The position numbers were made by a program, and so were the translations under genes. 64,000 bases of DNA from contig OY747702.1 of assembly GCA_963556495.2 (NCBI GenBank), positions 38,664,180 to 38,728,179 of the forward strand. The letters run 5' to 3'. The DNA comes from Valencia hispanica. Its lineage: Eukaryota; Chordata; Actinopteri; Cyprinodontiformes; Valenciidae. Shown here piece after piece: positions 22,132-33,275 of the stretch. Every line of letters starts with the position of its first letter. The first letter of the stretch is position 1. Under the pieces are notes generated by a model. It was not told the DNA's origin. It worked only from the letters and a program-made list of their open reading frames with translations, and did no database searches.

Positions 22132-23212
22132 CAGTTTTTGCCCATTGCTTGAACACATTTCCAGAACTTCGCTTATTGTGCCAAAACTCTACACACAAGT
22201 GAACATGACAAAACACTGGGAAATATACTATTCACATCTATGTCAAAATGAAACTCTGATGACAAATGATACACACTTGCATCATATGAATACACTGTCA
22301 GATTAGACGAAACACACTAGAGTACTTTATATTATAAAACACTGCAGTCTTTCATTTTCACTGTTTTTATTCTGTTTATCAGTTAGCTTTCTGTGAAGCT
22401 CAATGGAACACTGTTTTTGTTCTCAACAAAGGTTTCCCCAACAACCAAAAATGAAAGTACTGAAATGTTTCAAATAATATCAACCCAATACTGTACATCT
22501 CAGTACTACAGTATACTTTACAGTACTGTAAATGCAGTAACACACACAAAAAAAAAAATACACTACTGTAAATAGAGAAAAAACTAGGCAATTGTGCGTG
22601 GGGGGGGATTATGGATCCTACCGTCTGTCTGGGTCTGGCCACAGGATCTCATCAACATCACAGGCGATATTTTCTCCTGCTAAGCAATGGGGAAAATATC
22701 TCCTTGTGTGGCGAATCCATCCATGGATTGACCTTACATCAATGTCTCCGCATGCCTCTTCCATTGCATGAAGAAGAGGCATGCGGGCATGTGGTTGGCG
22801 GTCATATACGCGCCATCTCCAAGCGGAAAAAAATTATTCGATAGGGTTTAGGAATGGCGAGTAAGGGGGCAAGTAAACAACTTCGAAGTGATCATGGTTG
22901 GTGAACCAGTTCCAGACCGGAGCAGCCTGGTGGAAACTAAAAGTGTTTTCAATCACCCAATGTGTTTTGTATTTTGAATTGATGTGTTGTCCCAATGGTA
23001 CCATGATATTTCATATATGGACGAAGTGTCTTATGTATGAAATAGTGTGTAGTGTGCAGGAGCAAGTGTGTTGCAGAATTGGAACTAAAGTGCAAAGCAG
23101 CGCTTTTGTTTAAGGAATGGTTACGCTGTGTTTAAGGTATAGTACAAAAGCTTCAGGTTTTGTTACTTTGGTCTAGCATGTGTCTACAGTGTTCAAGCAA
23201 CGGCAAAAACTG
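22132..23212 (-). mobile_element. IS630/Tc1-mariner-like element with TA duplication
   Basis: The ends are CAGTTTTTGCC (22132) and GGCAAAAACTG (ending 23212), with the inverted repeat continuing as CATTGCTTGAACAC against GTGTTCAAGCAACG. TA flanks both sides (22130-22131, 23213-23214), the duplication expected of this superfamily. The 1081-bp length is short for an intact transposase gene, and the coding trace covers only the C-terminal third, so the element is internally deleted. It lies in the body of the 20500-24640 fold-back structure. Confidence 0.75.
22600..22960 (-). pseudogene. IS630-like DDE transposase C-terminal remnant
   Basis: Read on the minus strand, the region gives FHQAAPVWNWFTNHDHFE, then YLPPYSPFLNPIE, with the last catalytic Glu at 22837-22839. 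The next codon is TAA (22834-22836). Beyond it the pieces YDRQPHARMPL, ACGDIDVRSIHGWI, CLAGENIACDVDEIL and WPDPDRR follow, with one frame change. This order matches a DDE transposase gene widespread in fish genomes. The first two catalytic Asp residues are not in the window copy. Confidence 0.75.
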
Positions 23213-23214
23213 TA

Positions 23215-24244
23215 CTATTAAATAATAGAAAACCCTTTTTTTCACTATCAAAACAGAATGTGACAGTGCTCGGTTGTGAGAGGCTACCCTCTAACTTTGT
23301 GCTAGCTTCACGCTAGCTAAGATAGAGGCAAGTGGGCTCTCCTGAACTGGAGGGCACGGCCAAGAAAATACAGTACTTGCTTTTTAACCTTGGGTTAACC
23401 TCACGTTGACGCAAGCAGTAAGCTGCGTCTTGTCCTGAAATGCCTGTCCTGAAACTAATACTGGAGAATTCCGCTAGGGGGCAGAGTATAGAATTCTGTA
23501 CAGAACCGGATAGAGTGCCAGATTTGTAGGGTAGAAACAAAACAAACATGGTGACCATAGAGGAGATCATCAGCTGGTTAATTTTCAGATTACCACAGAA
23601 AAAGACGACAGCAGTGTCATAGATGTCATATAAAACCATACTTACCTCTATTGTTGCTTGTTTTCCTACTGCTTTTCCACCGTTGACCCCGTATATCTAC
23701 AGCTGATCAAATTACGCTCTACACTCCCCCTACCATTTACTTGCATACTGCAGCATGCGGACGCGTGGAGTCAATTTTAGAGGAAGCGCAAAAACGACGC
23801 TTCAAACAAACGCAAGTTACGTGATGCAGCCATGATAAATACGCATAAGCGTGATTAAAAGCAAGTATAGCCCTAAGCCTTCCCTTGCTAACCATGTGCC
23901 GCAGCCCCTCGCCGTCTAAAGCACCTTCGCTCCCTGTCAGGAACAAGCCTAATGTTGAGCCAGCATTTACCTGACGGTAGCCTGTTTCTGAAGGCACACC
24001 ATGGCAGCACATCGGGCTTTAGGCCAGTGTTAGCAAAGCCCTCCTCATTAGTATACACTACAGGGAAAAATTAAGTGAGGGAAAGTGAAAATAAATAATT
24101 GTTTGTTTTTGGTGGAACTTTGTTTATCCAGGTGAATATTAAAATTGCAAATGTACTATTGTCAATTCACATTTATTTATTTATTTTCATTTTACTTCAG
24201 GGCCTACAAAAAACTTAACTAATAGTAAGTTACTGATGAGGTAA
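23215..24244. other. Body of the fold-back element, no recognised gene
   Basis: About 1 kb of higher-GC sequence with many CpG sites (GCATGCGGACGCGTGGAG; AAGCGCAAAAACGACGC). The minus frames 23313-23639 and 23737-24012 show no domain. It may be the promoter or 5' region of the element's lost gene, or an unrelated insertion. Confidence 0.45.
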
Positions 24245-24640
24245 TGATACATTACTCATTATGAGTTTTAACTCCACTTTAGTCCTACAGAACTAGATAA
24301 AGCTTTAAGCAAATAGGAAACAGGAGGTTTTACCATTACGTTACCATTGTCCAGCTGGCTGATCCAACCCCCTCACTGGTAAAAAGCTAAAAAAATTATC
24401 ATTAAGGAATAAATGATGAATCATCACCAGGTCAATCATTGATGAGTCATTAGTCCCTGATTAATTATTTATGACTGAGCAACCATTAAGTAATCATTCA
24501 AAAATCATTAGCTAATAAATCCGATGTGGGGTGTGTCTGAAATTTAGGTAATCATTAATTAATCATTAGTCTCTGACTTGTTCCTCACTAGTTCCTCAGT
24601 GGGAAAACAAATTTTGTTATCCTTATTGTAAAGTGTTACC
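24245..24640 (-). repeat. Right inverted arm of the fold-back element
   Basis: Reverse-complementary to the left arm. For example, ATGATGAATCATCACCAGGT here pairs with ACCTGCTGATGATTCATCAT near 21850, and TTTAGTCCTACAGAACTA pairs with TAGTTCTGCAGGACTAAA near 21980. Confidence 0.7.
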
Positions 24641-25254
24641 ACTGCCATAATAATGATTGAGCGTCACTGGTAGTTCCTCTTTGCAGCATTTACATTTTTT
24701 TTAATACTGAGAACAGTAGGATAGATCAAGGAACTCAGTGAAGGCCTTTGAAGTTATTACAGAAGTTGGGAAAGTCAAAGCTCATTTCACAACACACTTC
24801 AATGTCAGGATTAAGGCGCCTTTTAGCCGTCTTCATATAGTTTTACGAATGGACTGATGCAGCGAGGGAGGTAAAAGTCAGCCCACGTCATTACACCCAA
24901 CTCGCCAGTTAAGATTATCACCACTCTGCATCGGCTGGCGACGTCTATATGGGCAAGCTGGCTTTGTTGAGGTAGGGTTTATGTAACCAACCAGCTGCAG
25001 GATTCACCCTGGTTCAAAATTCACTCCAAGCTTGAATAAAATTTGCAATCTCCCATCTGGAAAAGCCAAAAGCCTTCTGGAGAAATGTTTCAGGGTAAGA
25101 TGAAAGAAATGTTGGGCTATTCCACCTGGGTGACAAGAACTATTAAAGTTAGACAGAAACACGTTTAAAATGTTCATGTTTTAAATGTTATATTCATTCA
25201 AAATATAGGACTAAAAAAAATCTAACTTTGTGCTTCCTGTTGTTCTTTTAAAAA
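24641..25254. other. Unique non-coding sequence
   Basis: No coding frame of note and no repeat hallmark that I can name. Confidence 0.5.
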
Positions 25255-27125
25255 CAGGGTTTCCTGTGTTCCTGTAAGTGAGCTCTGATTAAGGCCCTTA
25301 AAAGGTAGTAAGTAAAAAACTAAATTTGACTTGGTAGTAAATTTGCCATCACCACTTAAATATATTGTAACTTTTCCATTTATGTTGATTTTTTCTTTTT
25401 GTAGGTTTGACTAAAACAAAATCTTTATACGTGCGGACAGGACGGCATGACATGGTGTACTGTTGATGGCCTTGACTGGTTACGCTGTCTGATCGGTTGT
25501 GCGCATGCTTGGTGACGGGACAATATAATGACATTACCAAGCAACTTTTCACCTCTCAATGGAACGTTCTTCCAAATATGGCTCACTGACCATTCAAAGA
25601 CTGGCTTAAGCCGGTTGTGTTGATTGATCGGAAAGGTTTTCGTAAATTGCGCATAAAAAAAACATAAAGGTGACCTGGAACTGTGTTATGTTGATCAGAT
25701 CATTACCAGCAGTTGATTTGCATGGAGGGAGCAGTTCCTTATTCATTCTTTGGTGCTACACAGAGCAGCGCACCTTCAAACACAAGCTCAATAACACAAG
25801 CTCATTGTTGTCAGACCTCAGCTGTGAACTAGTATCACCAGCACTGCTACGGCGGCAGCAGAGCTGGTGGTCACCCATATTTCCTCCTTCCCTGTCCATT
25901 CGTTTCTTACTTCCCTTGTCTTCTATACAGAGGTGGGTAGTAACTAGGGATATCTACTCAGTTAGATTTTCTTGACTAACTTCTGAAAAAATAAGAGTAC
26001 TTTTAGGAGTAGTTATACTACAGTGTGCTTTTTACTTTTGAGTAGTGTTTTTATTAAGTATTGCTATTCTTAATTGAGTAGAATTTCTGGATACTCTGCT
26101 CACTGTGAGTAACTTCACTGAATAAAAAATACACATATTTTAACCAAAAATGCACAACACACAGACACAAACCTACAGTTTATGTTAAAGTGAAACCTCT
26201 TGTTTCTACACAAGCTTTGTTGTTCTGTTATTTTCTGTCTACTGAGCCTGTTGAGCCATATGGAGATCAAGAGACACACTAAACACTATATAGTGTCACT
26301 AGAAGTACTTTAACCTGACATATGTGCACTACCTACTGTAAGTAATATAAGTTTATAATGACAAATTCCAATTTGGAAACCAGTTTCTTCTGCCTAAATT
26401 TGTTATGTTGAAATTAGGTTGTTGATTTGTATTATTTTTTTCATCCTGATCTTTAAAATTCCAGAAATTCCACATAATTTTATATTTTGTCTGATTGCAT
26501 GATTTTTAAATATTAAACCAAATCTTGTAAGCAGTTACCTTTTTACAGAGCTTCAATTTTCTAGTCTAATTTTTTCATTGATAATTCTTACTTTTACTTG
26601 AGTAAAAATATGTTGAAGTGGTGCTACTCTTACGTTAGTACTGTTTTTGAGTACTTTACCCACCTCACAAGTTTCGTTTTGGGGACATGTTCACTATTTT
26701 GTTTTGCAATTGTTGATACTGTTTAACTTTAGCTGCTAAATGTGCTTGCAGATGATTCTTTAGTTTGAATATTTGCCATGTTATCAAAATTTTGTTGTGA
26801 ATGAAACATTGCCATGTGAAATTCGAAAGTCGTCACACTTTAAAAAATTTCTTTAAAAAAACCAAATGTCCCAAGCCTTCTGGAATTGGATTTTGAATGT
26901 TTGATGTGTACGATGTCTTATTCAAGACAGCATCACACATATACCTTCAAGTAAGTGGGATAACGTTTCGTCTTAGCTGAGGGACGGGCAATTATGCTTG
27001 GGTCAGTGCCACCCCAAAAGATGCCACTGCTTGATGTCATGTTGGGAGTAAAAAATATTTTAGAGGTAGTAAAAAAGATAGTAAAGGGTAGTAAATTCAA
27101 CTCTATGAATCCTGTATAAACCCTG
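25255..27125. mobile_element. Probable DNA transposon with CAGGGTTT ends
   Basis: The left end CAGGGTTTCCTGTG and right end ATACAGG-containing TATAAACCCTG form a short inverted repeat (CAGGGTTT). Both subterminal regions are rich in GTAGTAA(A/G) and AGTAAAAAA runs. CAGGGTT ends are typical of several fish hAT families. The flanking 8-mers (TTTAAAAA, TAATAAGA) do not match well, so the boundaries are tentative. The 25928-26667 MITE is nested inside. No transposase motif was seen. Confidence 0.4.
25928..26667. mobile_element. MITE with GAGGTGGGTAGTAAC / TACCCACCTC ends
   Basis: The left end CAGAGGTGGGTAGTAACTAG and right end GAGTACTTTACCCACCTC are inverted. The inner sequence has ACTTTTACTTGAGTAAAAAT and AGTTATACTACAGTGTGCTT, the hallmark of a very common fish MITE whose ends read AGAGGTGGGTAG. 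It is 740 bp long with no coding capacity. The last two bases of the right end have changed, and no duplication is evident. Confidence 0.7.
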
Positions 27126-28374
27126 TAATAAGATAATTGCAGCGTTATTTTTGCACTCTATCCAGAAAAAGATAAATAAATCAACAAAAGCCCCAGAATT
27201 TTAGGACATTCATACTTAGCATAAATGCACGTATAAATCTGATATCAGCGACTTCTGCAGCTGTGATTCCACAGCATTCTGTTAGTTTAGAAAAAGCTGT
27301 GGGGTTTCTGCACCATTCAGTTGACTGAGGTAAATCATCGGGGCATTTTAGTGAAACAGCAGATTCCACCTACATATGGGTGAAAATCCTCCTGATTCCT
27401 CCTCTGCTGCCATAGTGCATCCTTCCGACTGTGCAGCCGCCGTGTTTCTGTAAATCCCAGTTTGTCCATTTCCAATAAGGGTCAGCTGTGAGGTAGGAGG
27501 ATGAGAGGGAAGGCCAGCAGCATCAGCAGCGCTGCAATCTCCCAGCCTTCCTGAGCGAGGTGAGAATCGGCAGCTTTAACCCTGTGTGGGAGGACGAGAA
27601 CAGGAAGCACAGCTAATTATTTAGTATTCTGAGGAAAGATGGAGGAAAATGCGGCATGCCTCATCAGTCTCGGCCTCTGGGTCAGCTCGGTAATGAAGCC
27701 CAAACTGAAAGCTTCATCTCTGAAAACCTCCATCTGATGATTTGCGGCCTTGCAGCTTAGAGGCCAGAGGTCAAACGCTGTAAATCCGAGCATGCTGTCC
27801 CACTGAACCCATTACTACGACTAATGTTTGAGAGATTTTTTTCCTAACGACCCACAGAATGCGAGCAGATCACCTCAACAACGACGGCTCTCATTAGAAT
27901 GAAAGAGAGCAAATTTAGCCAGCAGCTCAGAGGGCCCTAAGGTTTGAGGTTAGAATGAAATGCCCAATATCCGATCAGGATCTCACCTTTCCAGTGACCA
28001 TGTGCTTAGAAGTAATTTTTTTCTGTTTTCTAGGAAAACACATTAATATGGACAATAATGTTGTCTCACTATGTTTATGAAATATTGAAGAAAATAAATG
28101 AAACAATGTTGGGAAGAAGAGTGGACCAAACTCCCTCCTCCTGTCTGATAAAGTCAGACAGAAAACTTCTCAGAGGTATTGCTGTTAAAGCAGGTTCAAC
28201 AAGCTGCAGGATAATAGACTGGAGTCTGCACTACTGCATATCTTTATAAACTGTATATTTAATTTGGACTAGTTTACTGTAAATCTAAAATGTGCATACA
28301 TTTCTGAAACTGTCCAGAAAAAAGTTATAAAAATGGTAAAGAAACCTGTATGCATAATTTTGACCCTGTATGCA
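27126..28374. other. Unique non-coding sequence, partly GC-richer
   Basis: 27390-27960 is unusually complex for this window (GCAGCCGCCGTGTTTC, GCAGCATCAGCAGCGC) and has no repeat hallmarks. No long frame crosses it, so an exon is not supported, but non-coding conservation is possible. Confidence 0.5.
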
Positions 28375-28573
28375 TTAGAGGCTCCTAGACCCTGGAACAA
28401 CCTGCCAATGCATATTAGATCACCCTTGACCCTTAAGAGTTTTAAATCTTTTTTAGAGACTCATTATTTCTCCCTGGCTTTTGATCTAGGTTGAGCATTG
28501 CTCCCACAATGTATCTTGTTATTTATGTACTTTGTTATCTGTATAGAAATTTTGCATTTTATACTATTTGTCT

Positions 28574-28617
<44 letters not shown>

Positions 28618-28720
28618 ATTAACCACTGTTGACTTGATCAGCACTTTGGTCAGCTTCAATTGTTTTTAAAGTGCTCTGTTAATAAACCTTGACTTTACTT
28701 GACTAAACTTGACTTGATAC
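28375..28720 (+). repeat. LINE 3' end fragment (CR1/L2 group) with TTGACT tail
   Basis: The sequence CTAGACCCTGGAACAACCTG encodes the PWNNLP C-terminal block of a CR1/L2-type RT. It is followed by a 3' UTR ending AAAGTGCTCTGTTAATAAAC and a tail of TTGACT-like repeats (28688-28718). A TG microsatellite sits inside the UTR. Everything upstream of the C-terminus is missing. Confidence 0.65.
28580..28614 (+). repeat. (TG)n microsatellite
   Basis: An uninterrupted TG run of about 17 units. Confidence 0.95.
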
Positions 28721-29900
28721 ATAATCGTTCCTCCCTTAAAAAAAGAAAACTATGTAAAATCTAACTATAACGTGGACATTATGACTAAAATGCTATTCTA
28801 AAACTCTCTTAGTACCTATATGTGATTTGACCGATAAGTTCAAAACAACACTTTTTTCAAATTGTAATTTTCCTGGAGGACACCCTGCCAAGTCTCCTCG
28901 GGTATTTGCAAAATTTGCTGGACAATCAAACAACAAGCCTCACTAAAATGCATTGCTCTTTAAAAGTGCTTTGCATTACTTTAAAATTATCCCTGCAGCA
29001 AGGTTTGTTGATTTATTTCAAACTTTTTTTTCTAAAAACTCAACACATGAATATATAAACCACTTTAAACTGATTTTAAGTAATTCTTCCTCCAATTATT
29101 AAACCAACAATATGCCATATTGAAGATAATATTCAAATTTTAATTGTCATTAGTTTTACATGTTTGATATTCTAAAATGATCACACTTCAGGACCCTGAC
29201 CACAGAATAAACATGATTCATGAACTGATTCATAAACATCTGTTTACAAGGGTGGGGGGGGGGGGGGGCATAGTCAACATCTGTTTGAGCTGGAGGATTA
29301 ATGAATCCCCCAAAACCCCATTAGTACTTCTGTTTAGATCACTTCTCTTTATCACATTACCATACTTACATTAATACTGTTGTTAACCTACATATTTGAT
29401 ATTGGTACATGAGCTCATAATTTTTTTGTTGAACTGATTTGTGTTCTGTCAGAGCTCTTTTTGGTTGTTTACTGATAAACACACATTACTGGTTTGCTGG
29501 CTGTGATTCGTCATCTTAGGGATGGATTAATGTTACATTCAAGACTGTTGTCACTGTAAATTGGTAAGTATATGTAGCCTTATCATTTTAATGCTTTTTA
29601 ACTAATCATCGCTCTGACCACCCCTGTAAAAACAGTAGATTTGCCTGTTTGTTGCTCTGGAACTTAGTGCTTTCTTTCAACACAATGCCAGACTGAAAGA
29701 CGTCAGCAATGACTTTAGATGTCTTGACAAACTCAGTGGTTTCTAATTTGAGAACCCTCTAACCCCTGAGCTTAAGCAGTCACTTGTGCATGCGCCTAAA
29801 AGTGCCCCAAAGAGAACCTAGCTGATTTATCCTTATTTTATTGGTAAAATAGTCCAACTACTTCTAATATAATTATTAATACCTTTGGTATTTGGTATTT
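28721..29900. other. Unique non-coding sequence
   Basis: No gene. It contains a G-run at about 29250-29268, broken by one T. The frame 29177-29374 spans the G-run and is not credible. Confidence 0.5.
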
Positions 29901-30401
29901 ACCAAATTATGGAAATCTCATAAAGATAAATATGACTTTGACTGAACAGAAAAATAAATCTATTAAATGTGATTTATTAAACATAAGATCTCTCTCCTCA
30001 AAGACTTTGTTAGTAAATGACTTGATTTGTGATAATCACATCGATTTGCTTTGTCTTACAGAAACCTGGTTGCAGCAGGAGGATTATATCAGTATAAATG
30101 AGTCAACTCCTTCCAGTCATTTTAATTTTCACATTCCTAGAAATACTGGGCGAGGAGGAGGAGTTGCAACCATTTTTGTTCTGATTTACTAATTAGTCCC
30201 AGACCAATTGCTAGCTACAGTTCTTTTTAACATCTAACCCTTAATTTTCCTCATCCAAGTTGCAAAACATTAAGACCATTTTTGTTTGTGGTTTTGTATC
30301 GTCCACCAGGCCCTTACTCTCAATTCTTGGATCAGATCTCACATTTTTTATCTGATTTAGTATTAAATACTGATAGGGTCATTATAGTGGGGGACTTCAA
30401 T

Positions 30402-33275
30402 ATTCAATTCAATTCAATTCCATTCAAAAATACTTTATTGATCCCAGAGGGAAATTAAGTGTTGGTATAGCTCATATAATTAATTCTTTAAGGAGTTGTT
30501 GTAGATGATGATGGCTGTGGGCAGGAAGGATTTCCTGTAGCGGTCTGTATTGCAGCGAAACTGAAGAAGCCTGAAGACGCTCTGTTGTTGCATGACTGTC
30601 TCACGAAGAGGATGCTCAGGGTTGTCCATAATTTTTTTTTGATTTTATGAAGAATCCTTCTTTGCATTATCATCTCCAGATTTTCCACAGTTGTCCCAAG
30701 AACAGAACCAGCCTTCTTTATCAGGTTGTTTAGCCTTTTTAAGTCCCTGGCTCTGATGCTGCTACCCCAACAGATGACGGCTGAAGAGATTACACTCTCC
30801 ACAACAGACTTGTAGAAGATCTCCAGCATCTTGCTGCAAACCTTGAAGGACCTAAGCTTCCTCAAGAAGTACAGTCTGCTCTGTCCCTTCTTGTAGATGG
30901 TTTCACTGTTGCGCCTTCAATCCAGTCTGTTGTCAAGGTGAACTCCGAGGTATTTATATTCCTCAACCACCTCCACTTCTTCTCCCATGATGGAAACAGT
31001 GTTTGACTTATCCCTGTTTCTTCTGAAATCTACAATCATCTCCTTTGTTTTGTTCACATTCAAGGTGAGACAATTGTTTCCACAGCATGTCACAAAGCAG
31101 TCCAGTAGCTCTCTGTATTCAGCTTCTTGTCCATCTCTGATACACCCGACAATTGCAGAGTCATCTGAGTATTTCTGCAGATGACAGGTCTCTGATTTGT
31201 ACTGGAAGTCTGAGGTGTACAGAGTGAAAAGGAATGGTGAGAGCACGGTCCCCTGTGGTGCTCCTGTGCTGCTGACCACCTGGTTTGACACACAATTCTT
31301 CAGTCTCACAAATTGTGGTCTGTTTGTCAGGTAGTCATTGATCCAGGCGATTGTTGAGGCCTCCACCTGTGTCTTCAGGAGTTTCTGACAAAGCAAATCA
31401 GGCTGAATTGTGTTAAATGCACTGGAGAAATCAAAGAACATGATCCTCACAGTGCTGCCTCCTTTGTCCAGATGACAGTGGGTTGGTTGAAGTAGGTGGA
31501 TGATGGCATCGTCAACTCCAACTCCACAGCGACAAGCAAACTGCAGTGGGTCCTGATACGTTCTTGTTTGCTTACTCAGGGGTGCCAACAGGAGTCTCTC
31601 CAGGACCTTCCTGATGTGGGATGTCAGGGCAACAGGTCTATAGTCATTGATGACTGATGGGTGAGTTCTTTTGGGTACTGGAACAAGGCAGGATGTCTTC
31701 CACAACACTGGAACCTTCTCCTGAGTTAGGCTAAGGTTGAAGATGTGCTGCAGAATCCCACAGAGCTGCTCTGCACAGGCCTTCAGGACTCGGGGGCTGA
31801 CACCATCTGGACCTGCAGCCTTGTTCTGGTTCAGTTTCTCCAGCTGCCTCTTCACCTGACTTTTGGAGACAGACAAGTGGGAGGGGGAGGCAAAGGGGGT
31901 AGCAGCATTTCCTGACTTGGTTGAAGTCAAACTTGTGGAATTAGAAGAGTCCATGGCTGAGGTGAAGGATAAAACATCCGAGGTGTAACAGGAAAGCTGT
32001 TGATCAGAGGAGAGTGGGATGTCTGTTTGGCTGGGAACAGGAGAGGGGGATGCTGAGCTAGTTCCTGAACTGAACCTGATGAAGAATATGTTCAGTTAAT
32101 TGGCTCTGTCCAGACTTCCATCTATCCAATCCTTCCTGTCCTTAAAACCTGTGATCTTTCTCATTCCTGACCAGACATCTCTGATATTGTTCCTCTGTAG
32201 TTTCTTCTCCAGCTTCTTCCTGTATGCCTCCTTGCTGTCTCTGATCTTGACTTCAATTTGCTTCTGTACACTCCTCAGTAATTCCCTGTCTCCCTCTCTG
32301 AAGGCTCTTTTTTCTTGTTTAGCAGTTCCTTCAGGTCACTGGTGATCCAGGGTTTGTTATTAGGGAAGCATCTGACTGTTCTGGTGGGGATGATGTTGTC
32401 CACACAGAAGTTTATTTAGTCAGTCACACACTCAGTAATGGCATTGATGTCCTCTCCATGTGCTTGGCAAGGAGTCATACAGTCTGTGGTTGCAAAACAA
32501 CCCTGCAGGGCTTCTTCAGCTTACTGTGACCATTTTCTCACAGTTCGTTTTGTCACAGGTTGCCTCTGAACAACGGGTTTATATTCTGAACAGAGAAAAA
32601 CAAGATTGTGATCTGATTGTCCCAGAGGAGGTCTTGGTTTGGACATGTATGAATCCTTTACATTTGCATAAAACAAATCCAAGGTCTTGTTTTCTCTTGT
32701 GATGCAGCTGACAAACTGTTGAAATGTTGGAAGCCTGGCAGACAGACGTTGGAGTCGGGGATATGATCCAGCAGCCACGTCTCAGTAAAACACATAACAC
32801 TGCATTCACGGTACTCTGGCTGAGTCCTTGTAAGGGCTTGTAGTTCATCCATCTTGTTAGCCAGTGATCTTACGTTGCCCATTATGATCGATGGAAGAGA
32901 TGGCTTGAACTTCCTCTTTCTCTGTCTCCTTTTCGCTCCTGCTCTGCATCCACGTCTTCTCCTTATCAACTCATCAGGGATTTGTGGCTTCAGTTGAGGT
33001 ATTATTTCAGCTTTTGCGATGTTAATCAGCTGCTCCCAGCTGTAAACCACATTGTTGCCATGGTTACGCATCATAACAAATTGTCAAAAAGGGAAAGATT
33101 TACAGAAAAAATCCTTCCAGCTTCACAGCACCAAAAACTAGAAAGTATACAGGTCAAAAAAATGCAATGTTCTTTAAGAAAAAAGAGGAACCAATGTACA
33201 AAAAAACTAAACTTAATATGTAGCCAACAGAGCCAATCCAACATGCAGCCACCCAGAGCAGCGCAATTCTAGAAT
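30402..33275 (-). mobile_element. Rex1/CR1-type LINE, copy 2, inserted in L2 copy B
   Basis: Minus-strand element. Its 3' end at 30402-30460 has ATTCA repeats followed by AATACTTTATTGATCCC. Its 5' end near 33266 ends CACCCAGAGCAGCGCAATTC, as in copy 1. It is antisense to its host, whereas copy 1 lies in the same orientation as its host, and the two insertion sites in the L2 sequence differ, so these are independent events. Compared with copy 1 it lacks about 355 bp of the endonuclease (junction near 32727) but keeps the region before the RT that copy 1 has lost. The target duplication is short and masked by the ATTCA tail. Confidence 0.85.
30488..33074 (-). pseudogene. Rex1-type endonuclease/RT polyprotein remnant, copy 2
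   Basis: ATG at 33074 opens the same N-terminus as copy 1 (MMRNHGNNVVYS, MGNVRSLANKMDEL, CFTETWL). It then jumps at the internal deletion from the LPGF region straight to FVSCITRENKTLDLFYANV, losing the GDFNHA box. GQSDHNLVFL remains (about 32600). The frame 31954-30917 is a 345-residue uninterrupted [55 protein letters not shown] and KYSDDSAIVG (active site at about 31161-31172). The C-terminal block continues at 30865-30488 in another frame. It is the best preserved RT in the window, but has no working nuclease. Confidence 0.87.

Larger units (their letters stand above)
20500..24640. mobile_element. Fold-back / long-TIR DNA element, composite
   Basis: The left end GGTAACACTTTACAATAAGG (20500) and the right end CCTTATTGTAAAGTGTTACC (24640) are exact reverse complements. 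Similarity continues inward for about 400 bp on each side: left arm 20500-20696 plus 21827-22030 (split by a LINE), right arm about 24245-24640. Neither arm ends inwardly in a terminal repeat of its own, so one element with long inverted arms fits better than two inverted MITEs. GGTAACACTTTA ends are common in fish DNA transposons. I found no convincing target duplication, and the superfamily is unknown. The body (22030-24245) contains an IS630/Tc1-like element (22132-23212). Confidence 0.6.

Noticed and set aside
22749..22792. Perfect 14-bp hairpin CCGCATGCCTCTTC / GAAGAGGCATGCGG
   Set aside because: It lies inside the coding trace of the IS630-like transposase (PHARMPLLHAMEEACG), so the symmetry is probably a by-product of codon content.
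23313..24012. Two minus-strand ORFs of about 100 codons
   Set aside because: No domain, no start context and no neighbouring gene support; they are probably random frames in a CpG-richer block.
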